A stretch of DNA of 64,000 nt from Nocardiopsis sp. JB363. GTDB lineage: Bacteria; Actinomycetota; Actinomycetes; Streptosporangiales; Streptosporangiaceae. The notes under the pieces were generated by a model. That model saw nothing but the letters and a program-made list of their open reading frames with translations. It was not told the origin of the DNA and searched no databases. The stretch lies in contig NZ_FRFF01000064.1 in assembly GCF_900143625.1 (NCBI RefSeq), positions 1 through 64,000 on the forward strand, in the 5' to 3' direction. Made by a program: the position numbers and the translations under genes. Positions 17,745 through 27,352 of the stretch are shown piece by piece (the first letter of the stretch is position 1; each line of letters opens with the position of its first letter).

Positions 17745-18353
17745 TCAGCGGTGGCGGGGGCCTTCCTCCAGGCGTGTGCGCGCGAGCGGCCACTCGGCGC
17801 GCAGCACCGAGTAGTACACGGCGTCCCGGCGTCGGCCTCCCGGCATCACGTTGTAACTGCGCAGGACGCCCTCCTCCGTCGCACCGATCGCACGCAGCCC
17901 TCGGCGGGCACGTTCGTTCAGCACGTCGGTCTTGAACTCCACCCGTTCGGCGTCCATGGCCTCGAAGGCGTGCCGCATCAGCAGGTACTTCGCCCAGTGG
18001 TTGACGCCCCGGCCACGGAAGTCGCGCCCCAGCCAGGAGCTGCCGATCTCCAGGCGCAGGTCAGGCTCCGAGAGGTTGCCGTAACTCATGCTGCCCGCGA
18101 TCCGGCCGCCGACCAGGTCCGTGATGGTGAACGTGGTCCGCTTCCCCGTCTCGCTCGCGGCCAGGTAGGAGTCGAAGAAGCGCTCGAAGCCCGCTTCGTC
18201 GTCGACACGGGTGACGAAGTGCGTCCAGATGTCGGGGTCCAGCGCCTGTTCCCGCCAGCCGTCCCGATCACCCTCCTGGACCGGTGTGAGCCGCACGTAC
18301 TCGTTCTCCAACCGGACCCGTGCCCGCTCAACCCATGTACGTTTCTCCACCAT
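17745..18353 (-). CDS. GNAT acetyltransferase, RimJ/RimL type
   Basis: A 202-residue acetyl-CoA-dependent N-acetyltransferase. The RimJ/RimL-like sequence has the acetyl-CoA loop region SWLGRDFRGRGVNHWAKYLL and the later block RVEFKTDVLNERARRGLRAIGATEEGVLR typical of that subfamily. Substrates could be protein N-termini or small amines. The ATG at 18353 gives the usual family N-terminus (RLENEYVRLTPV). It is divergent from the winged-helix gene at 18481. Confidence 0.85.
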   Translation of the reverse strand: MVEKRTWVERARVRLENEYVRLTPVQEGDRDGWREQALDPDIWTHFVTRVDDEAGFERFFDSYLAASETGKRTTFTITDLVGGRIAGSMSYGNLSEPDLRLEIGSSWLGRDFRGRGVNHWAKYLLMRHAFEAMDAERVEFKTDVLNERARRGLRAIGATEEGVLRSYNVMPGGRRRDAVYYSVLRAEWPLARTRLEEGPRHR

Positions 18354-18480
18354 GTCGCCCCCAGGCGGCTCGTCGACACCTTCGCGCCGCATTTTAGGCC
18401 TGTTTCGGTGGGATTAGCCCCCGGATCGTCGGTGGGGGTGGGTAGGGTGCCGACACACAACGGAACCCGGAGTGCACCCG

Positions 18481-19665
18481 ATGGCCACCGTCCTCAGCCG
18501 CCGCGCGCTCAACCGCGCCACCCTGGCCCGCCAGTTCCTACTCGAACGCGTGGACCTACCGACCGTCGAGGTGGTCACCCGTTTGGGCGGGCTCCAGGCG
18601 CAGACCCCTCACACCTGGTACGTCGCCCTACAGAACCGTCTGCGGTCTCCCGACCCGCACGAGGTGGGACGGTTGCTCACCGAGGGCGCGCTGGTGCGCA
18701 TGTCACTGATGCGCTCCACCCTCCACCTCGTGACCCCGCAGGAAGCCCGGTGGTTGCGCGGTACCACCGCTGAGGTCATGTCCAGGGACCTCGAACACAG
18801 CACCCACGGCAAGGCGACCGCCGGGATGGACCGCTCCGCCGTGCTCGACATGGCCCGCAAGATCCTGGCGGAGCACCCGCTCACCCCCAAGCAGTTGGGC
18901 GAGCACCTGACCGAGCACTGGCCGGACGTTCCCGGTCCGCACCTCTCCTACGTGGTGCGCTGCCTCCTACCGGTCGTCCAGGTCCCGCCCCGCGGGGTGT
19001 GGGGCGCCTCGGGCGCCCCGGCACTGGCGCCGGCGGACACCTGGACCGGGCTGCCCATGGACGCCGAACCCGACCGGGAACGCCTGGTCCTGCGCTACCT
19101 GGCCGCCTACGGGCCGGCGAGCGTCCAGGACGTCCAGGCCTGGTCCGGGTTGACCCGCCTCAGATCGGTGGTGGAGAGCCTGCGCGACCGGTTGGTGTCC
19201 TTCCACTCAGAGGAGGACGAGAACACCGCGAAAGCCCGCCGGGCCACCAAACCCGTGGAACTGTTCGACCTGCCCCACGCCCCTCGTCCCGGCTCCGAAC
19301 TCCACCCGGACCTGCACCCCGACACCCCCGCGCCCGCCCGCTTCCTCTACGACTTCGACAACATCCTCCGAGCCCACGCCGACCGCACCCGGGTGATCTC
19401 CGCCGAGTCCCGGCGCCGCATCGCGGTCCGCAACGGGATGCCGCCCTCGACGGTGCTCCTGGACGGTTCGGTGGCGGCCACGTGGAAGGTGAACCGCGAC
19501 CGCCCCGCCCGTCTCCCCTCCCACGCTCGGTCCCTGGACGTGTTCCCCTTTCGCCCCCTCAAGAGTGCGGAGACCGAAGAGATCATGGACGAAGGCCGCC
19601 GGCTCCTCGCCTTCCTCTCCCCGGACCAGAACGGCCAAGAGGTCCGAATCCACGACCCTGACTGA
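18481..19665 (+). CDS. Winged-helix DNA-binding protein, AlkZ/YcaQ superfamily
   Basis: A 394-residue HTH_42-family protein. The diagnostic early segment RLGGLQAQTPHTWYVALQNRL is present, then MSLMRSTLHLVT, and later blocks such as YGPASVQDVQAWSGL and FLYDFDNILRAHADRTRV. Family members include the interstrand-crosslink glycosylases AlkZ and YcaQ, several of which protect against the host's own DNA-alkylating antibiotics. Whether this one is a glycosylase is not settled by sequence; its motif is Q-A-Q rather than a clear Q-x-D. The ATG at 18481 has CGGAG about eight bases upstream. Confidence 0.82.
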   Translation: MATVLSRRALNRATLARQFLLERVDLPTVEVVTRLGGLQAQTPHTWYVALQNRLRSPDPHEVGRLLTEGALVRMSLMRSTLHLVTPQEARWLRGTTAEVMSRDLEHSTHGKATAGMDRSAVLDMARKILAEHPLTPKQLGEHLTEHWPDVPGPHLSYVVRCLLPVVQVPPRGVWGASGAPALAPADTWTGLPMDAEPDRERLVLRYLAAYGPASVQDVQAWSGLTRLRSVVESLRDRLVSFHSEEDENTAKARRATKPVELFDLPHAPRPGSELHPDLHPDTPAPARFLYDFDNILRAHADRTRVISAESRRRIAVRNGMPPSTVLLDGSVAATWKVNRDRPARLPSHARSLDVFPFRPLKSAETEEIMDEGRRLLAFLSPDQNGQEVRIHDPD

Positions 19666-19782
19666 TCTTTCGACCATCCGTCCCCTCCGCATCCCCCACC
19701 TGCACCGCACACACCGCGCACCCGTTTCGTGCACATGCATCCGGGTCACTACAAGTCCGTGAGGGTATGACAGGATTCTGGG

Positions 19783-21591
19783 GTGATTGAAGAGTTCCGC
19801 GCCGCGTTCCAACGGGTGCTCGACACCGCCGCCGGCCAGGCCCCCGACTTCTCCGAGGCCGTGCAGGAAGCCTTCCGGCTGTCCTCCAGCGTGCCCCAGC
19901 AGGAACTCGAGATCGCCATCGAGGCCCTGGCCCCGGTGCTGGGCGACTGCGAACCCTACGCGGGTGTCGCGGCCGACCTCTCCGTCCTGGCCGGTGCCCT
20001 GGTCGAGTCGGGTACTCCCGCCGGACAGTCCGGTCTGGAGGTACTGCGACAGGTCGGAAGCTACGGCCAGGCCGCCGTGGCGTTCATGCACGCCTGGGAG
20101 AAGACCGGCGGCGGTACGCTGCCCGCTCCCTCCCAGGTCGGCGACGAAGACGAGAAGCGGGTCGAGGAGGTCCTCGGCGACAACGCCCCCCTCGCCACCA
20201 TCGGCTGGTGGACCGCCCAGCGGTACGGGCTCGCGGCCAAGGCCATGCTGAGCGACTCCGGTGTGCGTTCCGCCGTGCGCGCGGACCGCAGCGCCTTGGA
20301 CGGACTGAGCCAGATCGTGGAGGCCCTGTCCACCCGGTTGAGCGAGTTCAGTGAGGTCACCGAGCTACTACGCATGGCCGAGGTGAGTCGTGTACTCGTC
20401 CTGGACCGCGCCTCGTGGCGAGGTTTCCGGGTCCGGTTCGACGGCGTGAGCGACAACTTCCAACTGCACACCCTGCTCGCCGACGCGCTGATCGGCAAGG
20501 AGGGGCTGCGGTTGCCCGGCACCCGTCCCGATCCTCGCTGGGTGGTCGCCTCCCTCGACGGCCTGGTGGACCCGCTGGCCGACGTGGTGCGCGGTGAGTG
20601 GGACCTGGTCGGCGGTGACGGCACCTGGGTGGGCAACGAGGGCTACCCCGGGGGCATCCCCGAGGTGGACGGCGAGCGTGTCCTCGTCCTGGAGCCCCAG
20701 TCGCTGATGCACTCCTGGCGGGCCGGGCGTCGCCACCCGAACATCCCCGGCGCGCTCACCGTCCTGGCCGAGCTGCACGCGGACGAGGCGGCCTCCTGGT
20801 GGGCACGGCTCCATCCGGCGGGGAGCGTCCGCCACCCCCAGGCCCCGCCGATCGAGCTCGACGACACCGGTACGCACCGTCGACCGCCGCGTCACTTCGG
20901 TGTGGCCGCGCACTTCGCCGAGGTGGACTCGGATCCGTTGTCCGCCCCGTTCTCGGCCCTGGACCCGGAGCTCGACACGCCCGACCCCGGGCTGATCTCC
21001 AACGACCTCGATCCGAACTTCGACTCCCTCTTCGGTGGCGGGTCCCCGTTCGACGATGATCCGATCGGCCCCTCGTCCACCTCCCCCGCCTCACCCCCGT
21101 CCTCCGCCGCACCGATGTCATCGGCGCGTTTCGAGGAGGACGAGGCCGACGAGTTCCCGGTCCCGGCCCCTTGGGCCAGTACCTCACCACCACTCAACGA
21201 CGAGGAGTCGCACACGATCCCGGACCCGGGTCCCTTCCGCGACCCCGACCCGTTCGGCGGTGCGCGAGACGCCCTGGACTCGCCGTCCTGGGGTGACGCC
21301 CTCGACTCACCTTCCTGGAGCGACGACCCGGGCTCGGCCCGATGGGGCGACGCCCTCGACTCTCCGTCCTGGAACGACCCCCTCGACGCACCCTCCTGGG
21401 GCGACGACCCGGACTCGCCCCGCGGGGACGACACCCTCGACGCACCTTCCTCGGACGACACCTCCGAGGAGACGGAGCGGAAGGACGACCCGCCCGGCGC
21501 CCGACTGCTGCCACCGATGCCGCCGGGTGTATCGAACGCCGCCACCTGGGCACCACACTGGAAGTGGCCCATGGACCCGCCCCGCCGCTGA
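19783..21591 (+). CDS. Unknown protein with a disordered repeat-bearing tail
   Basis: A 602-residue protein I do not recognise. Residues 1-365 look folded, mostly helical, with a GGWWTAQRYGL-like aromatic patch (IGWWTAQRY) near 146 and a beta-rich part with VLVLDRASWRGFRVRFDG. Residues 366-602 are Asp/Ser/Pro-rich and disordered. Within the tail, residues 497-559 are seven tandem 9-residue units of the form x-L-D-S-P-S-W-G-D. No signal peptide or membrane span is seen, so it is probably cytoplasmic. GTG start. It stands alone, upstream of the DedA gene by 280 bp. Confidence 0.75.
   Translation: MIEEFRAAFQRVLDTAAGQAPDFSEAVQEAFRLSSSVPQQELEIAIEALAPVLGDCEPYAGVAADLSVLAGALVESGTPAGQSGLEVLRQVGSYGQAAVAFMHAWEKTGGGTLPAPSQVGDEDEKRVEEVLGDNAPLATIGWWTAQRYGLAAKAMLSDSGVRSAVRADRSALDGLSQIVEALSTRLSEFSEVTELLRMAEVSRVLVLDRASWRGFRVRFDGVSDNFQLHTLLADALIGKEGLRLPGTRPDPRWVVASLDGLVDPLADVVRGEWDLVGGDGTWVGNEGYPGGIPEVDGERVLVLEPQSLMHSWRAGRRHPNIPGALTVLAELHADEAASWWARLHPAGSVRHPQAPPIELDDTGTHRRPPRHFGVAAHFAEVDSDPLSAPFSALDPELDTPDPGLISNDLDPNFDSLFGGGSPFDDDPIGPSSTSPASPPSSAAPMSSARFEEDEADEFPVPAPWASTSPPLNDEESHTIPDPGPFRDPDPFGGARDALDSPSWGDALDSPSWSDDPGSARWGDALDSPSWNDPLDAPSWGDDPDSPRGDDTLDAPSSDDTSEETERKDDPPGARLLPPMPPGVSNAATWAPHWKWPMDPPRR
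21271..21459 (+). repeat. Seven in-frame 27-bp tandem repeats
   Basis: Contiguous 27-bp units start at 21271, 21298, 21325, 21352, 21379, 21406 and 21433, filling 189 bp with no gaps. Five units encode forms of A-L-D-S-P-S-W-G-D; units three (DPGSARWGD) and six (DPDSPRGDD) have diverged. Codons differ between units, so the repeat is kept at protein level. Confidence 0.9.
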
Positions 21592-21657
21592 CGATGTCCC
21601 CGTCGGATGTCCGTGAGCACCATTCCGGCGGGACGGTACGGTTCGGACCCGCCCCTC

Positions 21658-21728
21658 TCGGAGCGGCACGGGTCGGAGCGGCACGGTTCGGGGCCCGCAC
21701 GACTCGGGGCCCACGTGGCTCGGGGCCA
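21658..21728. repeat. Short GC-rich tandem repeats
   Basis: A 15-bp unit containing CGGAGCGGCACGG occurs twice (21659-21671 and 21674-21686), followed by three copies of TCGGGGCC spaced 16 bp apart (21688, 21704, 21720). They fill the gap between the repeat protein and the DedA gene, where no gene is seen. They may be slippage products. Confidence 0.6.
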
Positions 21729-21872
21729 TCCGACCTTGGGGTCATCCACCCCCGGGGATGTGCGCGGCAGGGGGCGCATGACACTTGTCATCCCGAATCC
21801 ACGCGCACCTCACACCGCTCCGGTGACTCCTACGACTACTGCGCGAGTGGGACCTCGCGGGAACCTGGGGGC

Positions 21873-22847
21873 ATGATGCCGACGACGCCCGTTCCCCGGC
21901 ACGACGCCGACTCCGATCCCGACGAGACTCCGAACACCACCCGCCCCACGCGCGAGGAGGCCCTGAAGGCCGCCGAGCAGGCTTGGGGCGAACGGGAGCA
22001 GGAGCTCGGCAAGGAAACCCTCCGCGCCATGAAGCCGTGGAAGGGCAAGGCGCAGCGTCAGGACAAGGTGCTGCTCGCCGTCGCCCTCATCCTTCCGGCG
22101 CTGATGCTGCTCACACTCCCGTTGCGTCCGCTGTTCATCGCCGACCACCCCTTGGCACTGGCCCTGATCACCGGCAGTCACGCGGCGGTCGGCGCCGCCT
22201 CGGCCTTCGCGAGCCTCGGGCAGGGTTCCCTGTGGTTGGTGGTCCTGGCCGGGGTGATCGGCAAGATCAAGATCGACTGGGTGTTCTGGTGGTTGGGTCG
22301 CCGCTGGGGCCGGGGCATCGTCAACTTCCTCGTCCAGGGTGAACGTGGGCGCCGGTTCGCCGATCGTCTGGAGACGATGAACCCCTGGGTGATGCGTATC
22401 CTCATCCCGCTGAGCTACCTGCCGGGCATCCCCGCGGGTATCCCCCACGTGATGGCCGGCGCCAATGGGATGCGACTGCGCACCTACCTCTTCCTGGACA
22501 TCCTGGGCGCCCTCATGGTCACCGCGTTCGTCGCCTACGTCGGTTTCATCTCCGGACAGTCCGGGGTGGACATCGTCCTGTTGGTCGACAAGTACGCCCT
22601 GTGGCTCACACTCGCGATCATCTTCGGCATGGCGCTGTATCCGACGGTGGTCGCCACCCGTGACCAGAAGGCCCGCAAGAAGGAGGCGCTGGAACAGGCC
22701 GCGGCCGAATACGACGCCGAGACCGTCCGGATCGGGTCCGGGGACTCCGCCGGTTCCAGCACCCCCACCGGAGCCGGTACCGCCACCGAAGTGAGCGACT
22801 CCGGCACCACCACACCCACCCCCACCAGTGGCGATGACACAAAGTGA
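21873..22847 (+). CDS. DedA/VTT-family membrane protein
   Basis: A 324-residue membrane protein. After a charged cytoplasmic N-terminus of about 65 residues come several hydrophobic spans and the VTT (SNARE-associated) core: KIDWVFWWLGRRWGRG and the re-entrant segment RILIPLSYLPGIPAGIPHVMAGANGM. Proteins of this family flip or transport phospholipids and isoprenoid carriers such as undecaprenyl phosphate. The C-terminal 50 residues are Thr/Ser/Gly-rich and disordered. Two adjacent ATG codons (21873, 21876) could start it; GGGGG is upstream. Confidence 0.85.
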   Translation: MMPTTPVPRHDADSDPDETPNTTRPTREEALKAAEQAWGEREQELGKETLRAMKPWKGKAQRQDKVLLAVALILPALMLLTLPLRPLFIADHPLALALITGSHAAVGAASAFASLGQGSLWLVVLAGVIGKIKIDWVFWWLGRRWGRGIVNFLVQGERGRRFADRLETMNPWVMRILIPLSYLPGIPAGIPHVMAGANGMRLRTYLFLDILGALMVTAFVAYVGFISGQSGVDIVLLVDKYALWLTLAIIFGMALYPTVVATRDQKARKKEALEQAAAEYDAETVRIGSGDSAGSSTPTGAGTATEVSDSGTTTPTPTSGDDTK

Positions 22848-22973
22848 GAGATGGACGACATTCGGTCGCGCACAGGTGGAGTGAGCGCGGCTAGGCTGGC
22901 GTCCGGCAATCCGACACCCCGGGCAAGCCGGCTGCACTGGGTGCGTCACAAACACACTCAAGGAGATCCCGTC

Positions 22974-24380
22974 ATGGGACAGCAACACTTCGATCTGGTG
23001 GTCCTCGGCGCCGGGCCCGGCGGTTACGTCGCGGCGATCCGCGCCTCCCAACTCGGCCTCAAGACCGCGGTCGTCGAGGAGAAGTACTGGGGCGGGGTCT
23101 GCCTCAACGTGGGCTGCATCCCTTCCAAGGCACTCCTTCGCAACGCGGAGCTCGCACACCTGTTCCACAACGACGCCGACACCTTCGGCATCAAGGTGGA
23201 GGGCAAGGTCGAATTCGACTACGGCAAGGCGTTCAGCCGAAGCCGTGAGGTCGCGGACGGCCGGGTCAAGGGCGTCCACTTCCTCATGAAGAAGAACAAG
23301 ATCACTGAGCTCAACGGACGCGGCAGCTTCGTCGACGACCACACCGTCGAGGTGAGGAACGCGAGCGGGGAGACCGAGACGGTCACCTTCGACAACGCGA
23401 TCATCGCCGCCGGCTCCTCCACCAAGCTCATCCCGGGCACCTCCCTCTCCGAGCGCGTCGTCACCTACGAGGAGCAGATCCTCACCGAGGAACTGCCCGA
23501 GAGCATCATCATCGCGGGTGCCGGCGCCATCGGCGTCGAATTCGCCTTCGTGATGGCCAACTACGGGGTCGACGTCACCATCGTGGAATTCCTCGACCGC
23601 ATGGTGCCGGCGGAGGACGAAGAGGTCTCCAGGGAAATCTCCCGCGCCTACAAGAAGCTCGGTGTGAAGATCCTGACCTCCACCAAGGTGGAGAACGTCG
23701 ATGAATCCGATTCGGGCGTGCGGGTCACGGTCACCGACGCCGACGGAAAGCAACAGACCTTGGAGGCCGACAAGCTGCTCCAGGCGATCGGCTTCTCCCC
23801 CAATGTCGAGGGCTACGGCCTGGACAAGAGCGGGGTGGAGCTCACCGACCGGGGCGCGATCGGCATCGACTCCCGGGGCCGCACCAACGTGCCGCACATC
23901 TACGCGATCGGTGACGTCACCGCCAAGCTCATGCTGGCGCACACCGCGGAGGCCATGGGCATCGTCGCCTCGGAGACCATCGCGGGCGCCGAGACGCAAG
24001 AGATCGACTACCGGTTCATCCCGCGTGCCACCTACTGCCAGCCGCAGATCGCGAGCTTCGGCTACAGCGAGACCCAGGCGAGGGAAGCGGGCTACGACGT
24101 CCAGGTCGCCAAGTTCCCGTTCATGGCCAACGGCAAGGCGCACGGGCTCGGCGACACCCGCGGTTTCGTCAAGATCGTCTCCGATGGCGAGTACGGAGAG
24201 TTCCTTGGCGCCCACATGGTGGGGCCGGACGTCACCGAGCTGCTGCCGGAGCTGACCCTGGCCCAGCAGTGGGATCTGACGGTGCACGAGGTGGCCCGCA
24301 ACATCCACGCCCACCCGACCCTGAGCGAAGCGGTCAAGGAGGCCGTGCACGGCTTGGCCGGGCACATGATCAACCTCTGA
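22974..24380 (+). CDS. lpdA: Dihydrolipoyl dehydrogenase
   Basis: A 468-residue FAD-dependent disulfide oxidoreductase that reoxidises dihydrolipoyl groups of 2-oxoacid dehydrogenases and the glycine cleavage system, making NADH. It has FAD-binding GAGPGGYVA at 12-20, the redox pair Cys43/Cys48 ([10 protein letters not shown]), an NAD-binding [14 protein letters not shown], the second FAD motif YAIGDVT, and the C-terminal His-Glu active-site motif HAHPTLSE. The ATG at 22974 follows AAGGAGA. It is a single-gene unit closed by a strong hairpin. Confidence 0.97.
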   Translation: MGQQHFDLVVLGAGPGGYVAAIRASQLGLKTAVVEEKYWGGVCLNVGCIPSKALLRNAELAHLFHNDADTFGIKVEGKVEFDYGKAFSRSREVADGRVKGVHFLMKKNKITELNGRGSFVDDHTVEVRNASGETETVTFDNAIIAAGSSTKLIPGTSLSERVVTYEEQILTEELPESIIIAGAGAIGVEFAFVMANYGVDVTIVEFLDRMVPAEDEEVSREISRAYKKLGVKILTSTKVENVDESDSGVRVTVTDADGKQQTLEADKLLQAIGFSPNVEGYGLDKSGVELTDRGAIGIDSRGRTNVPHIYAIGDVTAKLMLAHTAEAMGIVASETIAGAETQEIDYRFIPRATYCQPQIASFGYSETQAREAGYDVQVAKFPFMANGKAHGLGDTRGFVKIVSDGEYGEFLGAHMVGPDVTELLPELTLAQQWDLTVHEVARNIHAHPTLSEAVKEAVHGLAGHMINL

Positions 24381-24431
24381 CCCGCCGCACCACGGCCGAT
24401 CGCGTCACGCTCGGCCACATCGTGACGCGAA

Positions 24432-24471
24432 GCGGGGCCGGGCCGAGGGGTGTACCTCGGACCGGCCCCGC
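24432..24471 (+). terminator. Terminator of lpdA
   Basis: GCGGGGCCGG (24432-24441) pairs with CCGGCCCCGC (24462-24471), with an inner stem CCGAGG/CCTCGG, giving a nearly continuous 16-bp hairpin 51 bp after the stop. Confidence 0.85.
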
Positions 24472-24570
24472 CGTCCGTGCCCCGGCGGCTCCCGGAGTTG
24501 CTAGGTTTCCCTGTGTCCCCCGCCGGCTCCCCTCCCACGAGCCCGGCGCACCCCGAACCGAAAGCCACCC

Positions 24571-25260
24571 ATGCGCCTGATCCCGTCCACTCCCCTGTCA
24601 TGCCTGGGCACGGCCGTCGCCGCGGTCGTCATCGGCGGTTTCGTCCTCGTCGGATGTGACGTGGTCGACCTCGACCTGGATATGAACCTCTCCAGCGGCG
24701 ACGGCACGGACTCACCGGACGAGGAGGCGAGCGCGAGCCCCAGTCCCGGTGACGAGGAGTCCGAAGAGCAGGACGCCTCGGCCTACGGACTTCCCGAGTC
24801 GTGCGAGACCGCGGGCACCGCCCAGATCGTCGGCGATCTGGCCCCCGGCACCGTCCTCACCGAGGAGAGCGGGGAGATCGACGGGATCGACGACTCCGAA
24901 CAGCTCTCCTGCACCTACAGCGACGGAAGCACCGAGCCGGGCACCCCGTCCTTCACCCTCCTGTTCACCTCCGGCGCCGACCCGAGCGCCAATCCGGACG
25001 TCGTCGAGGTGCCCGGTGCGGAGGCCGAGATGAACTGGGAGGTGGACGTCGACGTGGACGTGGACACCTACCACACGGAGGAGTCCGACGACCTCGGCGG
25101 TGACCTGGAGTACGTGGGAACCGTGGACGGTGCCAGCCGCCACCTGTACCTGGAGCTGCCCGGCGACTTCTACGTCACCGCCATCGCCTACCACGACGAG
25201 GTCGAGCGCGGCGATCTGGAGCGCGTCGTCCTGCAGGCCGCAGGCCAGATCCGCAACTAG
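24571..25260 (+). CDS. Secreted lipoprotein of unknown function
   Basis: A 229-residue lipoprotein. The signal peptide ends in VLVGC near residue 29, followed by a Glu/Asp/Ser-rich linker and a compact domain from about 70 with two cysteines (ESCETAGTAQIVGDL and EQLSCTYSDGS), likely a disulfide. The pattern resembles DUF3558-like actinobacterial lipoproteins, though I am not sure of the family. VDVDVDVDT near 160 is a short Asp-Val repeat. It stands alone between two terminators; the function is not known. Confidence 0.75.
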   Translation: MRLIPSTPLSCLGTAVAAVVIGGFVLVGCDVVDLDLDMNLSSGDGTDSPDEEASASPSPGDEESEEQDASAYGLPESCETAGTAQIVGDLAPGTVLTEESGEIDGIDDSEQLSCTYSDGSTEPGTPSFTLLFTSGADPSANPDVVEVPGAEAEMNWEVDVDVDVDTYHTEESDDLGGDLEYVGTVDGASRHLYLELPGDFYVTAIAYHDEVERGDLERVVLQAAGQIRN

Positions 25261-25264
25261 CGTC

Positions 25265-25423
25265 GTGGTTTCGGAGGCCGAGGGCGGGCCCACGCGGGGG
25301 GTCGGCGGACTGAGCCGAGAGGAACTCGACGCCGGCCGCGACCTCCTGCTGACCGAGGAGTTCGTCCGGCTCCGGATCGCCTCGGGCCTGCCCGACCGTT
25401 CACGGGGCGCCGACTCCCCCTGA
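25265..25423 (+). CDS. Possible small protein
   Basis: A 52-codon frame with a GTG start five bases after the lipoprotein stop. The middle (LSREELDAGRDLLLTEEFVRLRIA) would form an amphipathic helix with normal codon bias. There is no clear ribosome binding site other than the end of the previous gene, so it could be translated by coupling or be chance. Confidence 0.3.
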   Translation: MVSEAEGGPTRGVGGLSREELDAGRDLLLTEEFVRLRIASGLPDRSRGADSP

Positions 25424-25446
25424 GATGCGGTCTCGGGGAACAGAAA

Positions 25447-25471
25447 GGGGCCCGACACTTTGTCGGGCCCC
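25447..25471. terminator. Bidirectional terminator
   Basis: A perfect 11-bp stem, GGGGCCCGACA (25447-25457) with TGTCGGGCCCC (25461-25471), and a 3-base loop, between the lipoprotein transcript and the convergent OmpA-domain gene. Confidence 0.88.
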
Positions 25472-25489
25472 CTCCGTGTTCACGTACCC

Positions 25490-27082
25490 CTAGTACTCGA
25501 CGGGGATCTCCTCGAACTCACCGAAGGGGCCGGCGCGCATCGTCAGCTCCTCGACGTCCACCGGCGGGGCGGGGAACACCGCGACCAGCTCGTGCGTGTT
25601 ACCGGGCTGGATCGTGTGCACCTCCTCGGCGAAGCTGCTGTAGCGGTTCTCACCGAAGTCCATCTGCGCGACGTAGCGGACCAGGCCGCCGTCCGACTCG
25701 AACAGCTGGAACCCGCCCAGGGTGCCCTTGTTGAACTGCTCGGGGCCACCGGCCACCGCCTCGCTGCCGCCCAGCTCGGGGGCGAGCGGGTCGTCGGTGG
25801 TGTTGGTCATCGCCACGGTGCCGATGACGTAGGCACCGTCACGGCGCAGCGGATAGATCTCCAAACGGATCCCGTTCTCCTCCCCCTCGGCGACCACGGA
25901 TCCCGGGTCGTCGCTGTAGGGGGCGGGCCAGGTCACGTTGCGCTGGGCCACGCCCAGGCCGTCGTCGTCGTACTCCTCGTCCTCGGTGGCCTCCACCGTC
26001 GGGTCGAAGACGTAGGAGAACTCCACGCGCCGGTTACGGGCGCGCGCCTCTTCGTCGTCGGAACCACCCTCGCGGGCGATGGGCTCGCGCTTGCCGCGCC
26101 CATCGACCTCCAGCTGGTAGTCGGTACCGAGCTCCTCGGCGAGCAGGTCCCGCACGCTCTCGGCACGCTCCACCGACAGGTTGTCGTTGTAGGCGTCGTC
26201 GCCGATGCCGTCGGTGTGACCGACCACGGTGATGGTGGGGTCGTCGGGGTCGACGTTCTGCGCCAGGGTGGTGGCGGCGCGACGGACCACGTCCTCCGCT
26301 TCGTCGGTCAGGTCCGAGCGGTCGAACTCGAACATCACGTCCGAGTGGAGCGAGATGATCTCGCGGTCACCGTCCCGGGTGGTGGAGGCGATCTCGGAGT
26401 CGACGAAGCTCTGCACCCAACCCTCGTCGGCGAGGGCGTCCTCGTCCGGCCGGCGGTTGGCGAAGTCGAGGTTGTCGCCCCGCGGGGGCGGGTCGTCCAG
26501 ACTCAGGTGATCGGGCCCGATGGGGTTCTCCGGGTCCTCGCGCTCGGACTCCACGTCCTGGATGGGGATGCCGGTCATGGCACCCAGCCCGCTGCCGACG
26601 AACGTCACCTGGGACACCTCGTCGGGGATGCGGGGGAAGTAGCGGGTGTACTCGTTGGTGACCCCGTCGTGCACGGGGTAGAGCCCGTCCTCGTTGGGGC
26701 TCTCCGACCCGTACTTGAGGCCTTCGCCGTCGAGGAACTGGCGGTAGACGCGTCCCGTGAGGGGGTCCACCAGGGTGTGGGCCATGCTCAGGTTGCGGTT
26801 GGGCCCGGCGAAGTCGTCCAGGTAGGTGACCTCGTAGTGCATGACCGTGTAGTCGTCGGTGCGCTCCAGGCCGGTGATGGCGAAGCGCGTTTCGGCGTCC
26901 TGGCCGGTGTCCTGGAAGATGCGTCCCTCGCGAACGTAGGGGAAATCCTCCCTGACCTCGGGCGGTCCGGACGCGTCTCCGAAGGTTTCGGACCACCAGT
27001 CGGACACGGGGGCGCAGCCACTGAGGAGGAGGCTGCCCGAGACCATGAGCGCGACCGCGGTGAGGTGCTTCATCCGCGCCAT
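25490..27082 (-). CDS. OmpA-domain lipoprotein
   Basis: A 530-residue lipoprotein with lipobox LLSGC (Cys23). The first half is a domain I do not recognise. An OmpA-type peptidoglycan-binding domain lies roughly at 245-365, shown by FEFDRSDLTDEAEDVVRRAA, VVGHTDGIGDDAYNDNLS and ARNRRVEFSY. A beta-rich domain follows to the end. It probably sits on the outer membrane face and binds cell wall. The ATG at 27082 was chosen for GGAG about nine bases before it; a second ATG lies three codons later. It is divergent from the first fasciclin gene. Confidence 0.88.
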   Translation of the reverse strand: MARMKHLTAVALMVSGSLLLSGCAPVSDWWSETFGDASGPPEVREDFPYVREGRIFQDTGQDAETRFAITGLERTDDYTVMHYEVTYLDDFAGPNRNLSMAHTLVDPLTGRVYRQFLDGEGLKYGSESPNEDGLYPVHDGVTNEYTRYFPRIPDEVSQVTFVGSGLGAMTGIPIQDVESEREDPENPIGPDHLSLDDPPPRGDNLDFANRRPDEDALADEGWVQSFVDSEIASTTRDGDREIISLHSDVMFEFDRSDLTDEAEDVVRRAATTLAQNVDPDDPTITVVGHTDGIGDDAYNDNLSVERAESVRDLLAEELGTDYQLEVDGRGKREPIAREGGSDDEEARARNRRVEFSYVFDPTVEATEDEEYDDDGLGVAQRNVTWPAPYSDDPGSVVAEGEENGIRLEIYPLRRDGAYVIGTVAMTNTTDDPLAPELGGSEAVAGGPEQFNKGTLGGFQLFESDGGLVRYVAQMDFGENRYSSFAEEVHTIQPGNTHELVAVFPAPPVDVEELTMRAGPFGEFEEIPVEY

Positions 27083-27352
27083 GTGGGGGAACTCCGATCG
27101 TTGAGAGGACGTACCGGCAACATCTTCCTGCACTCACGAGGTCGAACCGACCACGGTGCACCATGAAGAGTTCCGGCACCCGCCCTGGCCAGGGATGACC
27201 CGTATGGGCGGATTCTGCGTCGAGGCCTTCGGGTTCGTCGGCCGGCACCCCGTTCCGCGTTCGCGCGTGGGCGCGTCGTGACCCTCCGCGCAAGCGGTTC
27301 ACACGTAACGTGATGAATTCGTGATGTCGAGTCGTCTGTCGGGGCGGAAGAG

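Noticed and set aside
21810-24365. 851-codon minus-strand open frame
   Set aside because: Antisense to both the DedA gene and lpdA; composition is that of a third-position GC shadow.
25460-27166. 568-codon plus-strand open frame
   Set aside because: Antisense to the OmpA-domain lipoprotein, whose domains and lipobox are clear.
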